From Thiothrix sp. (GTDB lineage: Bacteria; Pseudomonadota; Gammaproteobacteria; Thiotrichales; Thiotrichaceae), in the NCBI GenBank assembly GCA_008015155.1, contig SSFA01000026.1:1-64000 (forward strand): a DNA stretch of 64,000 nucleotides, given 5' to 3'. Of the stretch, positions 35,495 to 44,349 are shown in pieces (within the stretch, counting starts at the first letter, position 1; every line of letters starts with the position of its first letter). Both the position numbers and the translations under genes were made by a program. The notes beneath the pieces were generated by a model, which saw nothing but the letters and a program-made list of their open reading frames with translations, was not told the origin of the DNA and made no database searches.

Positions 35495-36704
35495 TCATCT
35501 CTAAAGTCTTGCCGCGTTGGCGCTCTGTCCAACGCTGTAAGAAGAGTGCTAATACCGTCAAGACCAAGAACCCTAGCACAACGGGAATCACTGTACGGTT
35601 ATAGGCTTGACCAATCAATACGCCAATCGGAATCGCAATCGCGCTAGACACTACGCCGATAATCGAAGCGCCAATCCCTGCATAATCACCAATCGTTTCC
35701 ATTGCTAGCGCATTCAGATTCCCAAAGAGCAAACCGACACTAAAGAACGCAACAAGGCAATAGGCCATAAATAGCCATAAAGCTGGCTGACCGTGTTGCA
35801 TGAGCACCAACATTAAAAATACCGCCGATAAAGCAGAAACCACTTGGAGCGCACGAGCTGATAAGAGACGCATCCCCAACTTCATCACTAATTTTGCATT
35901 GACCACCGATGCGCCACCAATTGAAAGCGCCAAGGCAGCGAAATACAGTGGGAACTGATCACCTAAGCCATACTGCTCCTGGAGGATTTGCTGGACGGAA
36001 TTGAGATAACCCAAGAAGGCTGCAAATACTAAGCCGGTTACTAAAGAATAACCCATCACTAAGCGATTACTGCAGACAGTCTTGGTAGCTTCCCACTGTT
36101 CATGCCAAGCAAAGGGGCGACGCTTTTCGGTAGGCCAAGTTTCCGGCATACGCAACCAAAACCAAATTAGCATCGGTGCGGATAGTAAAATAAAAGCACC
36201 AAAAATCGCGCGCCAGTCTAAAAACCATAAAATACCCTGCCCTAAAGAAGGCGCAATCGCAGGAACCATAATAAAGACAATCATTGTGAAGGACATAATC
36301 TGCGCCATTTCACGGCCTGAATAGCAATCACGGACTAAGGCCATTGTGACTACACGGGGTGCAGCAACGCCGATGCCTTGCAGTAAACGTCCAAGCAGCA
36401 TTATTTCAAAACTCTGTGCAAACATGGACACTAAGCTACCCAGCATAAATAAGCCTAGCCCCCAATAAATCAGTGGTTTACGCCCTACACTATCGGATAA
36501 AGGACCAAATAAAATTTGCCCTAGCAACATCCCAAGAAAGACGGTAGAAATGACTAATTGGGGAGAATTAGCATTCATAACATGTAAATCTTGCCCAATC
36601 ACAGGCAAAGCGGGCAACATGGCATCAATTGCTAGTGCCATCAAAGAAGAGAGGAGTGCGACTAAAGCGACGAACTCGACAAGGCCGGGCATTTTCGGCT
36701 GCAT
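35487..36704 (-). CDS. Bcr/CflA-type drug efflux MFS transporter
   Basis: A 405-residue 12-helix DHA1 antiporter. The N-terminal AIDAMLPALPVIGQDL and the loop 2-3 motif GPLSDSVGRKPLIYWG are classic for Bcr/CflA. The motif RLLQGIGVAAPRVVTMALVRD carries the motif-C-like element. It exports hydrophobic drugs or metabolites using the proton gradient; no substrate can be assigned. Single gene, with an ATG-led leader facing sodB. Confidence 0.92.
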   Translation of the reverse strand: MQPKMPGLVEFVALVALLSSLMALAIDAMLPALPVIGQDLHVMNANSPQLVISTVFLGMLLGQILFGPLSDSVGRKPLIYWGLGLFMLGSLVSMFAQSFEIMLLGRLLQGIGVAAPRVVTMALVRDCYSGREMAQIMSFTMIVFIMVPAIAPSLGQGILWFLDWRAIFGAFILLSAPMLIWFWLRMPETWPTEKRRPFAWHEQWEATKTVCSNRLVMGYSLVTGLVFAAFLGYLNSVQQILQEQYGLGDQFPLYFAALALSIGGASVVNAKLVMKLGMRLLSARALQVVSALSAVFLMLVLMQHGQPALWLFMAYCLVAFFSVGLLFGNLNALAMETIGDYAGIGASIIGVVSSAIAIPIGVLIGQAYNRTVIPVVLGFLVLTVLALFLQRWTERQRGKTLEMTS

Positions 36705-36852
36705 AATTTAAAAGTCTATTTTGGTGGAAAGCCCGAAAGTGTACGACCAAAAGTCCAGCTTGTGAACGAGCCTTATTGCACCCTAGTTCCTAAATGGCTA
36801 TCTTAGGCCCTTTAAACAGCCGATATTTAAGACCAAATCAAGGAGCAATATC

Positions 36853-37437
36853 ATGGCTTTCACGCTGCCAGCCCTGCCATATGCACAAGATGCGTTAGCA
36901 CCTCATATTTCTGCAGAAACTTTTGAATACCATTATGGCAAGCACCATGCTGCCTATGTGACTAACTTAAATAACCTGATTCCTAATACTGAATTTGCTG
37001 ATAAATCACTCGAAGAGATTGTGAAAACCTCATCAGGTGGTATTTATAATAACTCTGCACAAGTTTGGAATCATACTTTCTTTTGGAATTGCATGAAGCC
37101 GAATGGGGGCGCTGCTCCTACTGGCGAATTGGCTGATGCGATTAATAAGAAATGGGGCTCTTACGAGGACTTCAAAAAGGCCTTCCAAGCCTCTGCCGTT
37201 GGCAATTTTGGTTCAGGCTGGACTTGGCTGGTGAAAAAAGCAGATGGTTCAGTGGATATCGTCAATATGGGTGCAGCTGGCACTCCCTTAACGACAGGTG
37301 ACAAAGCGCTACTCTGTATCGATGTATGGGAACATGCTTATTATATCGACTATCGGAATGCCCGCCCTAAATTTGTTGAGACCTTCCTCAATAATTTAGT
37401 CAATTGGGATTTCGCTGCCGCTAATTTCGCAGCATAA
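36853..37437 (+). CDS. sodB: Iron superoxide dismutase
   Basis: A 194-residue cytosolic Fe-SOD that dismutates superoxide. Metal ligands are visible in EYHYGKHHAAYV (His27 region), NHTFFWNCM (His74 region) and DVWEHAYYIDYRN (Asp/His157-161). The FWNCM and AQVWNHTF signatures favour iron over manganese. Full length. SD AAGGAG precedes the ATG by 7 nt. A strong terminator follows. Confidence 0.97.
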   Translation: MAFTLPALPYAQDALAPHISAETFEYHYGKHHAAYVTNLNNLIPNTEFADKSLEEIVKTSSGGIYNNSAQVWNHTFFWNCMKPNGGAAPTGELADAINKKWGSYEDFKKAFQASAVGNFGSGWTWLVKKADGSVDIVNMGAAGTPLTTGDKALLCIDVWEHAYYIDYRNARPKFVETFLNNLVNWDFAAANFAA

Positions 37438-37456
37438 TAACACTTGTATAAGAGAG

Positions 37457-37481
37457 GCCGGGTATTTTGCCCGGCTTTTTT
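37457..37481 (+). terminator. Terminator after sodB
   Basis: Stem gccggg / cccggc with a 7-nt loop is followed by a run of six T. Confidence 0.9.
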
Positions 37482-37559
37482 GTGTTTTTTTAGGTTTAAC
37501 ACTTGAAGCACCGCTATAGCAGCCCTACTAATAACAAGGATACGTCCACAGGATCACTT

Positions 37560-38138
37560 ATGTTAAGTAAAGCAGTTAAACTGCGTGAAACCTCAAGCTT
37601 CATGCTCGAATGGGTAAAAGCCCCACTGGTTACCGCATCCGTTTTCCCTTCTAGTGACCGCTTAGCCCGTAAAATGGTGAAGGGCTTAAGTGCCGATAGC
37701 GGCAAAGTTGTTGAATTAGGTCCAGGGACAGGCGTCTTTACTCGTCAATTATTAGCCTGTGGTATTCCAGAAGAAAATCTAATTTTGATCGAGCTGAATC
37801 GCAAGTTTGCCAACACTATGCAGGAAGCCTACCCCAAAGCCATGGTGGTCAATGGCGCCGCTGAATCGTTAACACGCTTACACTTAAAAGAAGTGGGTGC
37901 AGTGGTAAGTGGCTTGCCTTTCTTGTCCATGAAAGATAAGCAAATTGATGATATTTTGCGCGGCGCTTTTCAAGTGTTAAAGCATGGCGGTGTTTTTATC
38001 CAATTTACTTACGGTCATCGCTGCCCTGTTAAATCCCATATTTTAAAACATCACGGCTTAGTCGCTGAACGTAAGAGTTTTGTGCTGAATAATTTTCCAC
38101 CTGCTAGTGTTTATCATATTAAAAAACATCCTCATTAA
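37560..38138 (+). CDS. Class I SAM methyltransferase, phospholipid N-methyltransferase-like
   Basis: A 192-residue soluble enzyme of the KsgA/PmtA-like fold. SAM-binding motif: VVELGPGTGVFTRQLL (about 50-65), then LILIELNRKFANTM and VVSGLPFLSM, the latter in the place of the catalytic-site NLPF/GLPF motif of phosphatidylethanolamine N-methyltransferases. It may methylate PE; small-molecule or other lipid substrates remain possible. ATG 37560 is chosen over TTG 37503 because AGGAT lies 6 nt upstream and family members start here. Confidence 0.83.
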   Translation: MLSKAVKLRETSSFMLEWVKAPLVTASVFPSSDRLARKMVKGLSADSGKVVELGPGTGVFTRQLLACGIPEENLILIELNRKFANTMQEAYPKAMVVNGAAESLTRLHLKEVGAVVSGLPFLSMKDKQIDDILRGAFQVLKHGGVFIQFTYGHRCPVKSHILKHHGLVAERKSFVLNNFPPASVYHIKKHPH

Positions 38139-38232
38139 AGCTTCTTATTTAATAATGGGCATGCAGTTGTGCGGATCTTTTCAAGCCTATGAATTACTTG
38201 AATAAGCTGGCTAGCCGCCGCAAGCACATTAA

Positions 38233-38261
38233 TTGACAATGCTGCATTGATCCCCTATATT
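38233..38261 (+). promoter_or_regulatory. Strong sigma-70 promoter upstream of argD
   Basis: TTGACA (38233-38238), a 17-nt spacer and TATATT (38256-38261) form a near-consensus promoter. Transcription should begin near 38268, only about 10 nt before a rho-independent terminator. Confidence 0.8.
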
Positions 38262-38277
38262 CGCCCTTTGAATAACG

Positions 38278-38311
38278 AAAGGCAGCCTACAGCGGCTGCC
38301 TTTTTGTTTTT
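38278..38311 (+). terminator. Terminator between promoter and argD start
   Basis: A 10-bp stem (aaaggcagcc / ggctgccttt) with a 6-nt loop is followed by TTGTTTTT. It lies 24 nt before the argD start. It may end the methyltransferase transcript, attenuate argD, or end a very short RNA from the promoter at 38233. Confidence 0.85.
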
Positions 38312-38334
38312 CCCAATCTTAACTGGAGGGTGCA

Positions 38335-39516
38335 ATGACGACTATAATTAAACCAACATTAATGCCAACCTACGCCCGCCTCCCTGTTACCTTTGCTCGT
38401 GGTGAAGGAGCTGTACTCTTTGATACCGAAGGTAAACACTATCTAGATGCAGTAGCGGGTGTTGCGGTTTGTAGTTTAGGCCACGCACGGGCTGAAATAG
38501 CTGATGCCATTTGTGATCAAGCCCATCGCTTAATGCACACTTCCAATCTTTATCAAATCGAAAACCAGCAAGCCTTAGGCGATCGTTTGTGCGCGCTAGC
38601 TGGTATGGATAATGCTTTCTTTTGCAATTCTGGAGCAGAGGCTAACGAAGCTGCTATCAAGATTGCGCGTCTTTATGCACACAACAAAGGTATTGAGCAC
38701 CCTGTCATTATTGTCATGAGCAATGCCTTTCATGGTCGAACTATGGCTACGGTGACTGCAACCGGCAACCCAAAAGCACAAGCTGGTTTTGGCCCTTTGC
38801 TAGAAGGCTTTACACGTGTGCCCTATGGTGATGCGGAGGCAGTAGCTCAGCAATTAGCTGCAGATAAGAATATCGTTGCTGTATTAGTCGAACCCGTACA
38901 AGGTGAAGGGGGCGTACAAGTTCCAAGTGCTGAATATTTACCACGCTTACGTGAACTTTGTGACCAGCATGATTGCTTGTTGATAGCTGATGAAATTCAA
39001 ACCGGTATGTGTCGCACCGGCAAATGGTTTGCTTTCCAACATAGCTCGATTCAGCCAGATGTGATGACTTTAGCTAAAGCACTTGGAAATGGCATGCCTA
39101 TTGGTGCTTGTTTAGCTCGCGGTAAAGCAGCGAGTGTCTTTGCTTATGGCAATCATGGCTCTACCTTTGGAGGTAATCCTTTAGCTTGTCGTGCTGCACT
39201 CGCTGTGGTTGATGTGATGGAAAAAGAGCAGCTCGCACAACGTGCTGCAGAATTGGGCCATTACTTCTTAGCACAATTCCGTGCAGGCTTAGCTGAGGTC
39301 GCTGGTGTGAAAGACATCCGTGGCAAAGGCTTAATGATTGGCATCCAGCTTGAGCGCGATTGTGGTGAGTTAGTTAAACAAGGTCTTGCTCAAGGCATCT
39401 TAATTAATGTGACTGCTGGAAATGTTATCCGCTTGTTACCACCTTTAGTCATTAGCCAACAACAAGCCGACCAGATCATAACTACAGTCATAGATTTAAT
39501 ACGAGATTTTTTATAA
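38335..39516 (+). CDS. argD: Acetylornithine aminotransferase
   Basis: A PLP enzyme of arginine synthesis that transaminates N-acetylglutamate semialdehyde to acetylornithine. The 393 residues include FCNSGAEANEAAIKIAR, SNAFHGRTMATVTATG, LIADEIQTGMCRTG and the PLP lysine in LAKALGNGMPIGA. GGAGGG precedes the ATG. A hairpin overlaps its stop and argF follows 37 nt later. Confidence 0.96.
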   Translation: MTTIIKPTLMPTYARLPVTFARGEGAVLFDTEGKHYLDAVAGVAVCSLGHARAEIADAICDQAHRLMHTSNLYQIENQQALGDRLCALAGMDNAFFCNSGAEANEAAIKIARLYAHNKGIEHPVIIVMSNAFHGRTMATVTATGNPKAQAGFGPLLEGFTRVPYGDAEAVAQQLAADKNIVAVLVEPVQGEGGVQVPSAEYLPRLRELCDQHDCLLIADEIQTGMCRTGKWFAFQHSSIQPDVMTLAKALGNGMPIGACLARGKAASVFAYGNHGSTFGGNPLACRAALAVVDVMEKEQLAQRAAELGHYFLAQFRAGLAEVAGVKDIRGKGLMIGIQLERDCGELVKQGLAQGILINVTAGNVIRLLPPLVISQQQADQIITTVIDLIRDFL

Positions 39517-39527
39517 TCTCGTTCTTT
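39501..39527 (+). terminator. Hairpin overlapping the argD stop codon
   Basis: A perfect 8-bp stem (acgagatt / aatctcgt, 6-nt loop) ending in TCTTT spans the last codons and stop of argD. It could limit read-through into argF. Confidence 0.6.
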
Positions 39528-39553
39528 ATCGTGCCGGATGCCAGAGAACTGAT

Positions 39554-40474
39554 ATGAGTACAATCCGACATTTTCTTACTTTAAGCGATCTGAATTCGGC
39601 TGAATTGCTCGCAGTGCTTGAGCGTGCGATCGACTTAAAAGCTTTAACAAAACGTGGCGAAGTTTACACACCTTTACAAAATCGTAGCCTAGCTATGATT
39701 TTTGAAAAAGCCTCCACCCGCACCCGGGTTTCCTTCGAAGTTGGCATGACTCAACTTGGGGGGCATGCCCTCTTCTTATCGCCCAATGATAGTCAATTAG
39801 GGCGTGGTGAACCGATTGAAGATGCTGCTCGTGTGATCTCGCGGATGGTTGATCTGGTGATGATTCGCACCTTCGAACAATATAAAGTGGAACGCTTCGC
39901 AGCCTATTCGCGGGTACCCGTTATTAATGGCTTAACAGATACTCATCATCCTTGTCAGCTCTTAGCTGATCTAATGACATGGATTGAGCAGCGCGGCTTG
40001 CCCACTGGACGGACAGTTGCTTGGGTCGGAGATGGCAATAATATGTGCCATTCTTGGATGGAGGCAGCTCGCTTACTTAATTTCAAATTGCATGTGTGCA
40101 CGCCGCAAGCTTATCAACCTAACCCGACTATTGTAGCTGCCAATGCCTCACATTTAAGGTTTTTTGCAACTCCACAAGAAGCTGTGGCCCAGGCTGATCT
40201 AGTTACAACTGACACTTGGGCTAGCATGGGGCAAGAAGCTGAGAAGAAGCAACGTGAGATAGCCTTTACAGGCTTTGAAGTCACAGAAGACTTAATGGCA
40301 CTGGCACATCCTGATGCTATGTTCATGCACTGTTTACCGGCTTATCGTGGCAAAGAAGTGGCCGCTGCTGTCATTGATGGTCCACAAAGTGTGGTCTGGG
40401 ATGAAGCTGAAAACCGCTTACATGCGCAAAAAGCCTTAATGGAAGCCTTATTACTGGGCTTTCCTCACACCTAA
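39554..40474 (+). CDS. argF: Ornithine carbamoyltransferase
   Basis: Converts ornithine and carbamoyl phosphate to citrulline. The 306-residue enzyme shows the carbamoyl-phosphate loop (KASTRTRVSFE), HHPCQLLAD and HCLPAYRGKEV, the ornithine-binding Cys-Leu motif. Normal length. It is followed 17 nt later by xthA, so both may share an mRNA. Confidence 0.97.
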   Translation: MSTIRHFLTLSDLNSAELLAVLERAIDLKALTKRGEVYTPLQNRSLAMIFEKASTRTRVSFEVGMTQLGGHALFLSPNDSQLGRGEPIEDAARVISRMVDLVMIRTFEQYKVERFAAYSRVPVINGLTDTHHPCQLLADLMTWIEQRGLPTGRTVAWVGDGNNMCHSWMEAARLLNFKLHVCTPQAYQPNPTIVAANASHLRFFATPQEAVAQADLVTTDTWASMGQEAEKKQREIAFTGFEVTEDLMALAHPDAMFMHCLPAYRGKEVAAAVIDGPQSVVWDEAENRLHAQKALMEALLLGFPHT

Positions 40475-40491
40475 TTAGTGAATTTGTTTAC

Positions 40492-41268
40492 ATGCGTATT
40501 ATCACTGCTAATGTAAATGGCATCCGTTCAGCGGCCAAAAAAGGCTTTTTTGCTTGGTTAGAGACTCAGCAAGCTGATGTGGTTTGTATTCAAGAAACCA
40601 AAGCTCAAATCCACCAATTACGTGAAGAGCCTGAGACTTTCTTCCCAGCAGGGTATCATTGTTATTACCATGATGCGCAAAAGAAAGGTTATAGCGGTGT
40701 AGCTTTATATTGTCGTACGCTTCCAGATTCACTGGTGGAAGGTATGGGTTCAGCCGAGTTTGATGCTGAGGGTCGCTATTTAGAAGCTCGCTTTGGAAAT
40801 TTAAGTGTGGCTTCGCTGTATTTACCCTCTGGCTCTTCGGGTGAGGAACGTCAAGCTGCCAAATACCGCTGTATAGCGCATTTTGAAACCGTACTTGAAA
40901 ATTTAAAGCAGGAAGGCCGACAAGCCATTATTTGTGGTGATTGGAATATCGCGCATAAACCTGAAGATTTAGTTAATTGGAAGGCTAACCAAAAATTCTC
41001 CGGGTTCTTACCTGATGAACGCGCTTGGTTAGATAAGCTGTTTGTCGAATATGGTTTTGTAGATGCTTTCAGAGAATTGCCTCAAGCCCCTGAACAGTAC
41101 ACTTGGTGGTCTATGCGCACCAATGCTTGGGATAGAAACATGGGCTGGCGTATTGACTACCATGTTCTTACACCTAACCTAAAAGGCAAGGTGTTGGCTA
41201 CTAAAATTTACCGTGATGAACGCTTTTCTGATCATGCACCTGTGATTATTGATTATGTTTATCCCTAA
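40492..41268 (+). CDS. xthA: Exodeoxyribonuclease III (AP endonuclease)
   Basis: A 258-residue EEP-family nuclease for base-excision repair. Metal and catalytic residues are in ITANVNGIRSAAKKG (Asn7 region), CIQETKAQ (Glu34 region), CGDWNIAHKPEDL (Asp/Asn) and the terminal SDHAPVIIDY (Asp-His). Normal length. Its stop overlaps that of the convergent RyR-domain gene by 4 nt. Confidence 0.95.
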   Translation: MRIITANVNGIRSAAKKGFFAWLETQQADVVCIQETKAQIHQLREEPETFFPAGYHCYYHDAQKKGYSGVALYCRTLPDSLVEGMGSAEFDAEGRYLEARFGNLSVASLYLPSGSSGEERQAAKYRCIAHFETVLENLKQEGRQAIICGDWNIAHKPEDLVNWKANQKFSGFLPDERAWLDKLFVEYGFVDAFRELPQAPEQYTWWSMRTNAWDRNMGWRIDYHVLTPNLKGKVLATKIYRDERFSDHAPVIIDYVYP

Positions 41269-41546
41269 ACTTTTTCAATTTTAAAGCCTGAAGCTAAGAT
41301 CACCTTAAGTACCTCACGGGCTGTATTGCGATCATAAGCTTTCTCTGTTTCAGCTAAGTTTTCATACGGAATTAAACAAGGATGTTGTTTATTGACATCA
41401 TCCCGCTCAGCGCCATAGGTCCAACCATCCCTAATCCTTTGTTGCGCCCAGACCTCATGCGTGTTGTAGGACAGTAATTCTAGTAGCTCTTCTAAAGATG
41501 GCGGTAAGCTCACTTTGGAAGTATCAATCGGCTCAGGCTGATACAT
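41265..41546 (-). CDS. Stand-alone RyR-domain protein
   Basis: A 93-residue cytosolic protein that is almost only one RyR domain (about residues 3-88). It has EPIDTSKVSLPPSLEELLEL, HEVWAQQRIRDGWTYG, RDDVNKQHPCLIPY and the C-terminal EKAYDRNTAREVLKVIL. The domain is named for ryanodine receptors but in bacteria often occurs alone, with unknown function. ATG 41546 is chosen because GGAG lies 7 nt upstream; the TTG at 41600 would overlap the next gene. The C-terminal end overlaps xthA convergently. Confidence 0.85.
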   Translation of the reverse strand: MYQPEPIDTSKVSLPPSLEELLELLSYNTHEVWAQQRIRDGWTYGAERDDVNKQHPCLIPYENLAETEKAYDRNTAREVLKVILASGFKIEKV

Positions 41547-41596
41547 GCAAAACTCCAGCGTATTTTTTATTAGTGTGGAACGAAGCTTAGGATTCG

Positions 41597-43006
41597 TCAA
41601 TGCAGTGTAGGTACTCGCCTAGCTCCTCGCCAAATTAATAAGACCAAAAGTACTAAGAACCCATAATCCAAGCTACCTGTGCCACCATTTGAGGATGATA
41701 TAGGTAAGGTTACTCCTGGAGGCGGTGTGACTGGTGGATTAGTTGGGGGGGTTACCACGGGTGGAGGTGGTGTTACTGGTGGAAGAACTGGCGGCTCTGG
41801 GTTTGCTAGCTGAGAACCGGATATATCTGCACTGGTACTTAAAGAATTACGCGCCTCCCAATCTCGCGGCGTGAGGCTAATATAAGACCAGTGTGCATCC
41901 ATGAACGGTGCATCTTCAGCACGCGGCATATGATAGAAAGTAGTACTTGGCCACACCACTAAATCTGCACCCCGTAAGCTCTCATTATTTACGAAACCAT
42001 ATAGGCTGTCCGCACAACCTGCTAGACCGGGATTATGCGATGCGTATAACTCACATTCTTGGAGAGTGGTAAAATAAATATCTTCACGCGTAAATGTCTC
42101 TGAATCTGGGCCTATATCCTGATGCTCTGATTGAGGTAAACGAATCTCATAAGCCAAGCTTTGACCTTCGCTATTAGTTTGTTCAGCATCACGGATAAGC
42201 CACCGCCGTGCTGTAAGTGGGTTCACACTGCGACCCATCTCAGTAGTAATACTAGTGCGCTGTAAGCTGGATTGCTCACCTTGCTCTTGTAAGTTAAGTT
42301 CTTCCACTAGGTCATCACGTGAAGTTCCTGCTAAATCAAAATCTAGTTTCCAGAAAAAATTATGTACATGCCCTAAGCCTACCTTGTTTGATTCAATTAG
42401 CCAGCCTTGATCTTCTGCAGAGGCATTATTGAAACGCTGTAAAGCTCCTGTAGCGCCTACTGCAGGCTCAATAGCTCCATCCTCATAAAAACGCCACAGG
42501 GGAATATAGTGATAGGCACCGACTCGTGAAACGCTGAAAAGGGTTAAAGCCTCTACTTTCACTTGCTCGCTCTGATAACGAAAGCCGTGGTCTGTAGTAC
42601 TTACCTGCCGACAAAGGACGGGACGTGTAGCATAATTTAACAATTTACCACCCGGGCAATCGGTCTGGCGTAAGTCCACCATATAGTTGCCACCTAGCCC
42701 ATAGTCGGAGATATCATGATAGCGAGCACCATTATCATCATAAGGTACATGAATCTGAGCTAGACTCGCACTGCTTAAAATTAAACGGCGCTGTCCTGCT
42801 TTCGGAGTAAAATGTACTTTATGCAATACAATACCCTCGCGATTACGCTGCTCCCAACACATATCCCAACGCGCACCATTCGCCAAACTGACATTGATAT
42901 AATATTCATCTGAGCAAAACTCAGCAGCATGGCTAGGTTTTAGATAAAGCACACTACTCAAACAGAGTAGAACTGAGATCAATTTAGTAAGGGTTTGAAT
43001 GTTCAT
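41597..43006 (-). CDS. Secreted copper-amine-oxidase-like protein with C-terminal sorting-type tail
   Basis: A 469-residue exported protein (signal peptide to about residue 28). Most of it matches the copper amine oxidase catalytic fold: VPYDDNGARYHDISDYGLGG (catalytic Asp region), RVGAYHYIPLWRFYEDG (TPQ region, Tyr165), GLGHVHNFFWKLDFDL (Cu ligands His213, His215) and YHMPRAEDAP (third His region). The usual NY(D/E) around the cofactor Tyr is AYH here, so TPQ formation is doubtful. A Pro/Thr-rich linker precedes GGTGSLDYGFLVLLVLL and a basic end, resembling a GlyGly-CTERM tail. Possibly envelope-anchored. Confidence 0.82.
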   Translation of the reverse strand: MNIQTLTKLISVLLCLSSVLYLKPSHAAEFCSDEYYINVSLANGARWDMCWEQRNREGIVLHKVHFTPKAGQRRLILSSASLAQIHVPYDDNGARYHDISDYGLGGNYMVDLRQTDCPGGKLLNYATRPVLCRQVSTTDHGFRYQSEQVKVEALTLFSVSRVGAYHYIPLWRFYEDGAIEPAVGATGALQRFNNASAEDQGWLIESNKVGLGHVHNFFWKLDFDLAGTSRDDLVEELNLQEQGEQSSLQRTSITTEMGRSVNPLTARRWLIRDAEQTNSEGQSLAYEIRLPQSEHQDIGPDSETFTREDIYFTTLQECELYASHNPGLAGCADSLYGFVNNESLRGADLVVWPSTTFYHMPRAEDAPFMDAHWSYISLTPRDWEARNSLSTSADISGSQLANPEPPVLPPVTPPPPVVTPPTNPPVTPPPGVTLPISSSNGGTGSLDYGFLVLLVLLIWRGARRVPTLH

Positions 43007-43201
43007 AGCTAGATTTTAAAATGTGCGCGCTATGAAGCGAGTGACAAACTTATAAATGGTATTTATTGAAAGATAAATTAAAATCTGAACTTAATTAGAC
43101 ATGCACTGCTCATGCCCTACGGATGGTGCAGCATTTACTTAAGGCTAAGTGTACAATCAGGTATAATCCTGTCTTCGCCGAAGCACTTAGTATCCCAAAC
43201 T

Positions 43202-43768
43202 ATGAACCCAAGTATTTTTAAACTCAAACAGATTGGATCCGGTGATTTATATATTATGCCCTGCCCTCGCTCACAGGTGTTGGCTGAAGATATGGCACAT
43301 TATTTGGAGTTGGGGATTAATACGATTGTTTGTCTGCTTGAAAAGCCCGAATTAATCGCGCGTGGTTTGGCACTTGAGGAACGAATTTGTCGCGAGTTAG
43401 GTATAAGCTTTGTGCACTTCCCTATTCCAGATCGCTCTACGCCGAGTAATCTTTTAGCCTTTAGGCAATTAGTCGATAAGCTTGAATTAGAGCTAAAACA
43501 AGGCCACCGTGTGGCTATTCATTGTTATGCAGGCATTGGGCGTACTGGCATCTTAGCAGGCAGCCTATTGATTCGAGATGGGATGACACCGCACGCCGCT
43601 ATTGAGCTAATGTCAGAGGTGCGTGGAAGAAATATGCCACAAACTCAAGCCCAATATGAGTTTTTGGTCGAGAATGACGAACAGCACGCCTTAGCCGATC
43701 GCGATAGTATGAATACGCCCGCGCGCCCTTGGTGGCAAAGGCTGATTTCTTGGTCACCTGTTACTTAA
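43202..43768 (+). CDS. Dual-specificity / cyclin-inhibitor-type protein phosphatase
   Basis: A 188-residue cytosolic phosphatase. The P-loop HCYAGIGRTG carries nucleophile Cys108 and Arg114, and Asp77 in FPIPDRSTPS is a likely general acid. It therefore fits CDKN3/DSP-type tyrosine or dual-specificity phosphatases. ATG 43202 is chosen over the upstream GTG/ATG region from 43112, which encodes no conserved sequence. Its substrate is unknown. The end overlaps the convergent rhomboid gene by 4 nt. Confidence 0.88.
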   Translation: MNPSIFKLKQIGSGDLYIMPCPRSQVLAEDMAHYLELGINTIVCLLEKPELIARGLALEERICRELGISFVHFPIPDRSTPSNLLAFRQLVDKLELELKQGHRVAIHCYAGIGRTGILAGSLLIRDGMTPHAAIELMSEVRGRNMPQTQAQYEFLVENDEQHALADRDSMNTPARPWWQRLISWSPVT

Positions 43769-44349
43769 GATTTCAACCCAAGATTTGCTTGTTTACCACG
43801 CACTAGAAAAAAGGCAGCAACGGCACCGGCAATGCCTCCAAATAAATGACCATCCCAAGAAACTCCGGGTTGCCAAGGCAAGATTCCACTTAGCAAACTA
43901 GAGCCATACATAAAAGTCACGAAAATCGCGATGAGCATCGGTACTAAACGCCGCTCTAATAACCCAGAAACGATTAAAAACACAGCTAAGCCAAACACCA
44001 AGCCACTAGCACCTATATGTAAGGCTGCACCACGCCCAAATAGCCATAATAAAGCTCCACCCAATAAAACAATAGTTAAAACAATCATGCGACTATTGGC
44101 GCGTGACCCAGCCAATAAGGTTAGCAGTACCAGTAAAGGTACAGTATTACTCATAATATGCTGCAGGCTGCCATGTAGAAACGGCATGGTAACAATACCC
44201 ACTAGATGAAAGCCATTGCGTGGAATTAAGCCAAACTGTTCCAAGGGCAAAAAGCGATCGAGTAAAAAGACTAGCCAAATTAGCCCAACAAACAGCAATA
44301 CAGCAGGTAACTCTTGCTTAATACTGTGTTGGTTATTTTGCTTAATCAT
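43765..44349 (-). CDS. Rhomboid-family intramembrane serine protease
   Basis: A 194-residue, six-helix membrane protease. The catalytic dyad is Ser115 (HIGASGLVFG) and His168 (WDGHLFGG). The H59xxxxH64xxxN68 pattern of helix 2 (FLHGSLQHIMSN) is present. It cuts transmembrane helices. It is last gene of an operon after TIR-TM and DUF1415 genes (overlap 4 nt), so the TIR protein is a possible substrate, as is the amine-oxidase-like protein with its terminal helix 1 kb away. Both are inference. Confidence 0.92.
   Translation of the reverse strand: MIKQNNQHSIKQELPAVLLFVGLIWLVFLLDRFLPLEQFGLIPRNGFHLVGIVTMPFLHGSLQHIMSNTVPLLVLLTLLAGSRANSRMIVLTIVLLGGALLWLFGRGAALHIGASGLVFGLAVFLIVSGLLERRLVPMLIAIFVTFMYGSSLLSGILPWQPGVSWDGHLFGGIAGAVAAFFLVRGKQANLGLKS

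Noticed and set aside
38189..38206. Possible ArgR box (tatgaattacttgaataa)
   Set aside because: The first half fits, but the second half is in direct, not inverted, orientation, so it is not an ARG box.
43112..43201. N-terminal extension of the dual-specificity phosphatase
   Set aside because: The added 30 residues are not conserved-looking; ATG 43202 begins the domain.
43765..44349. Calling the rhomboid gene a rhombosortase
   Set aside because: It has the standard rhomboid layout; I cannot tell it from a general rhomboid, so the sorting link is left as inference.
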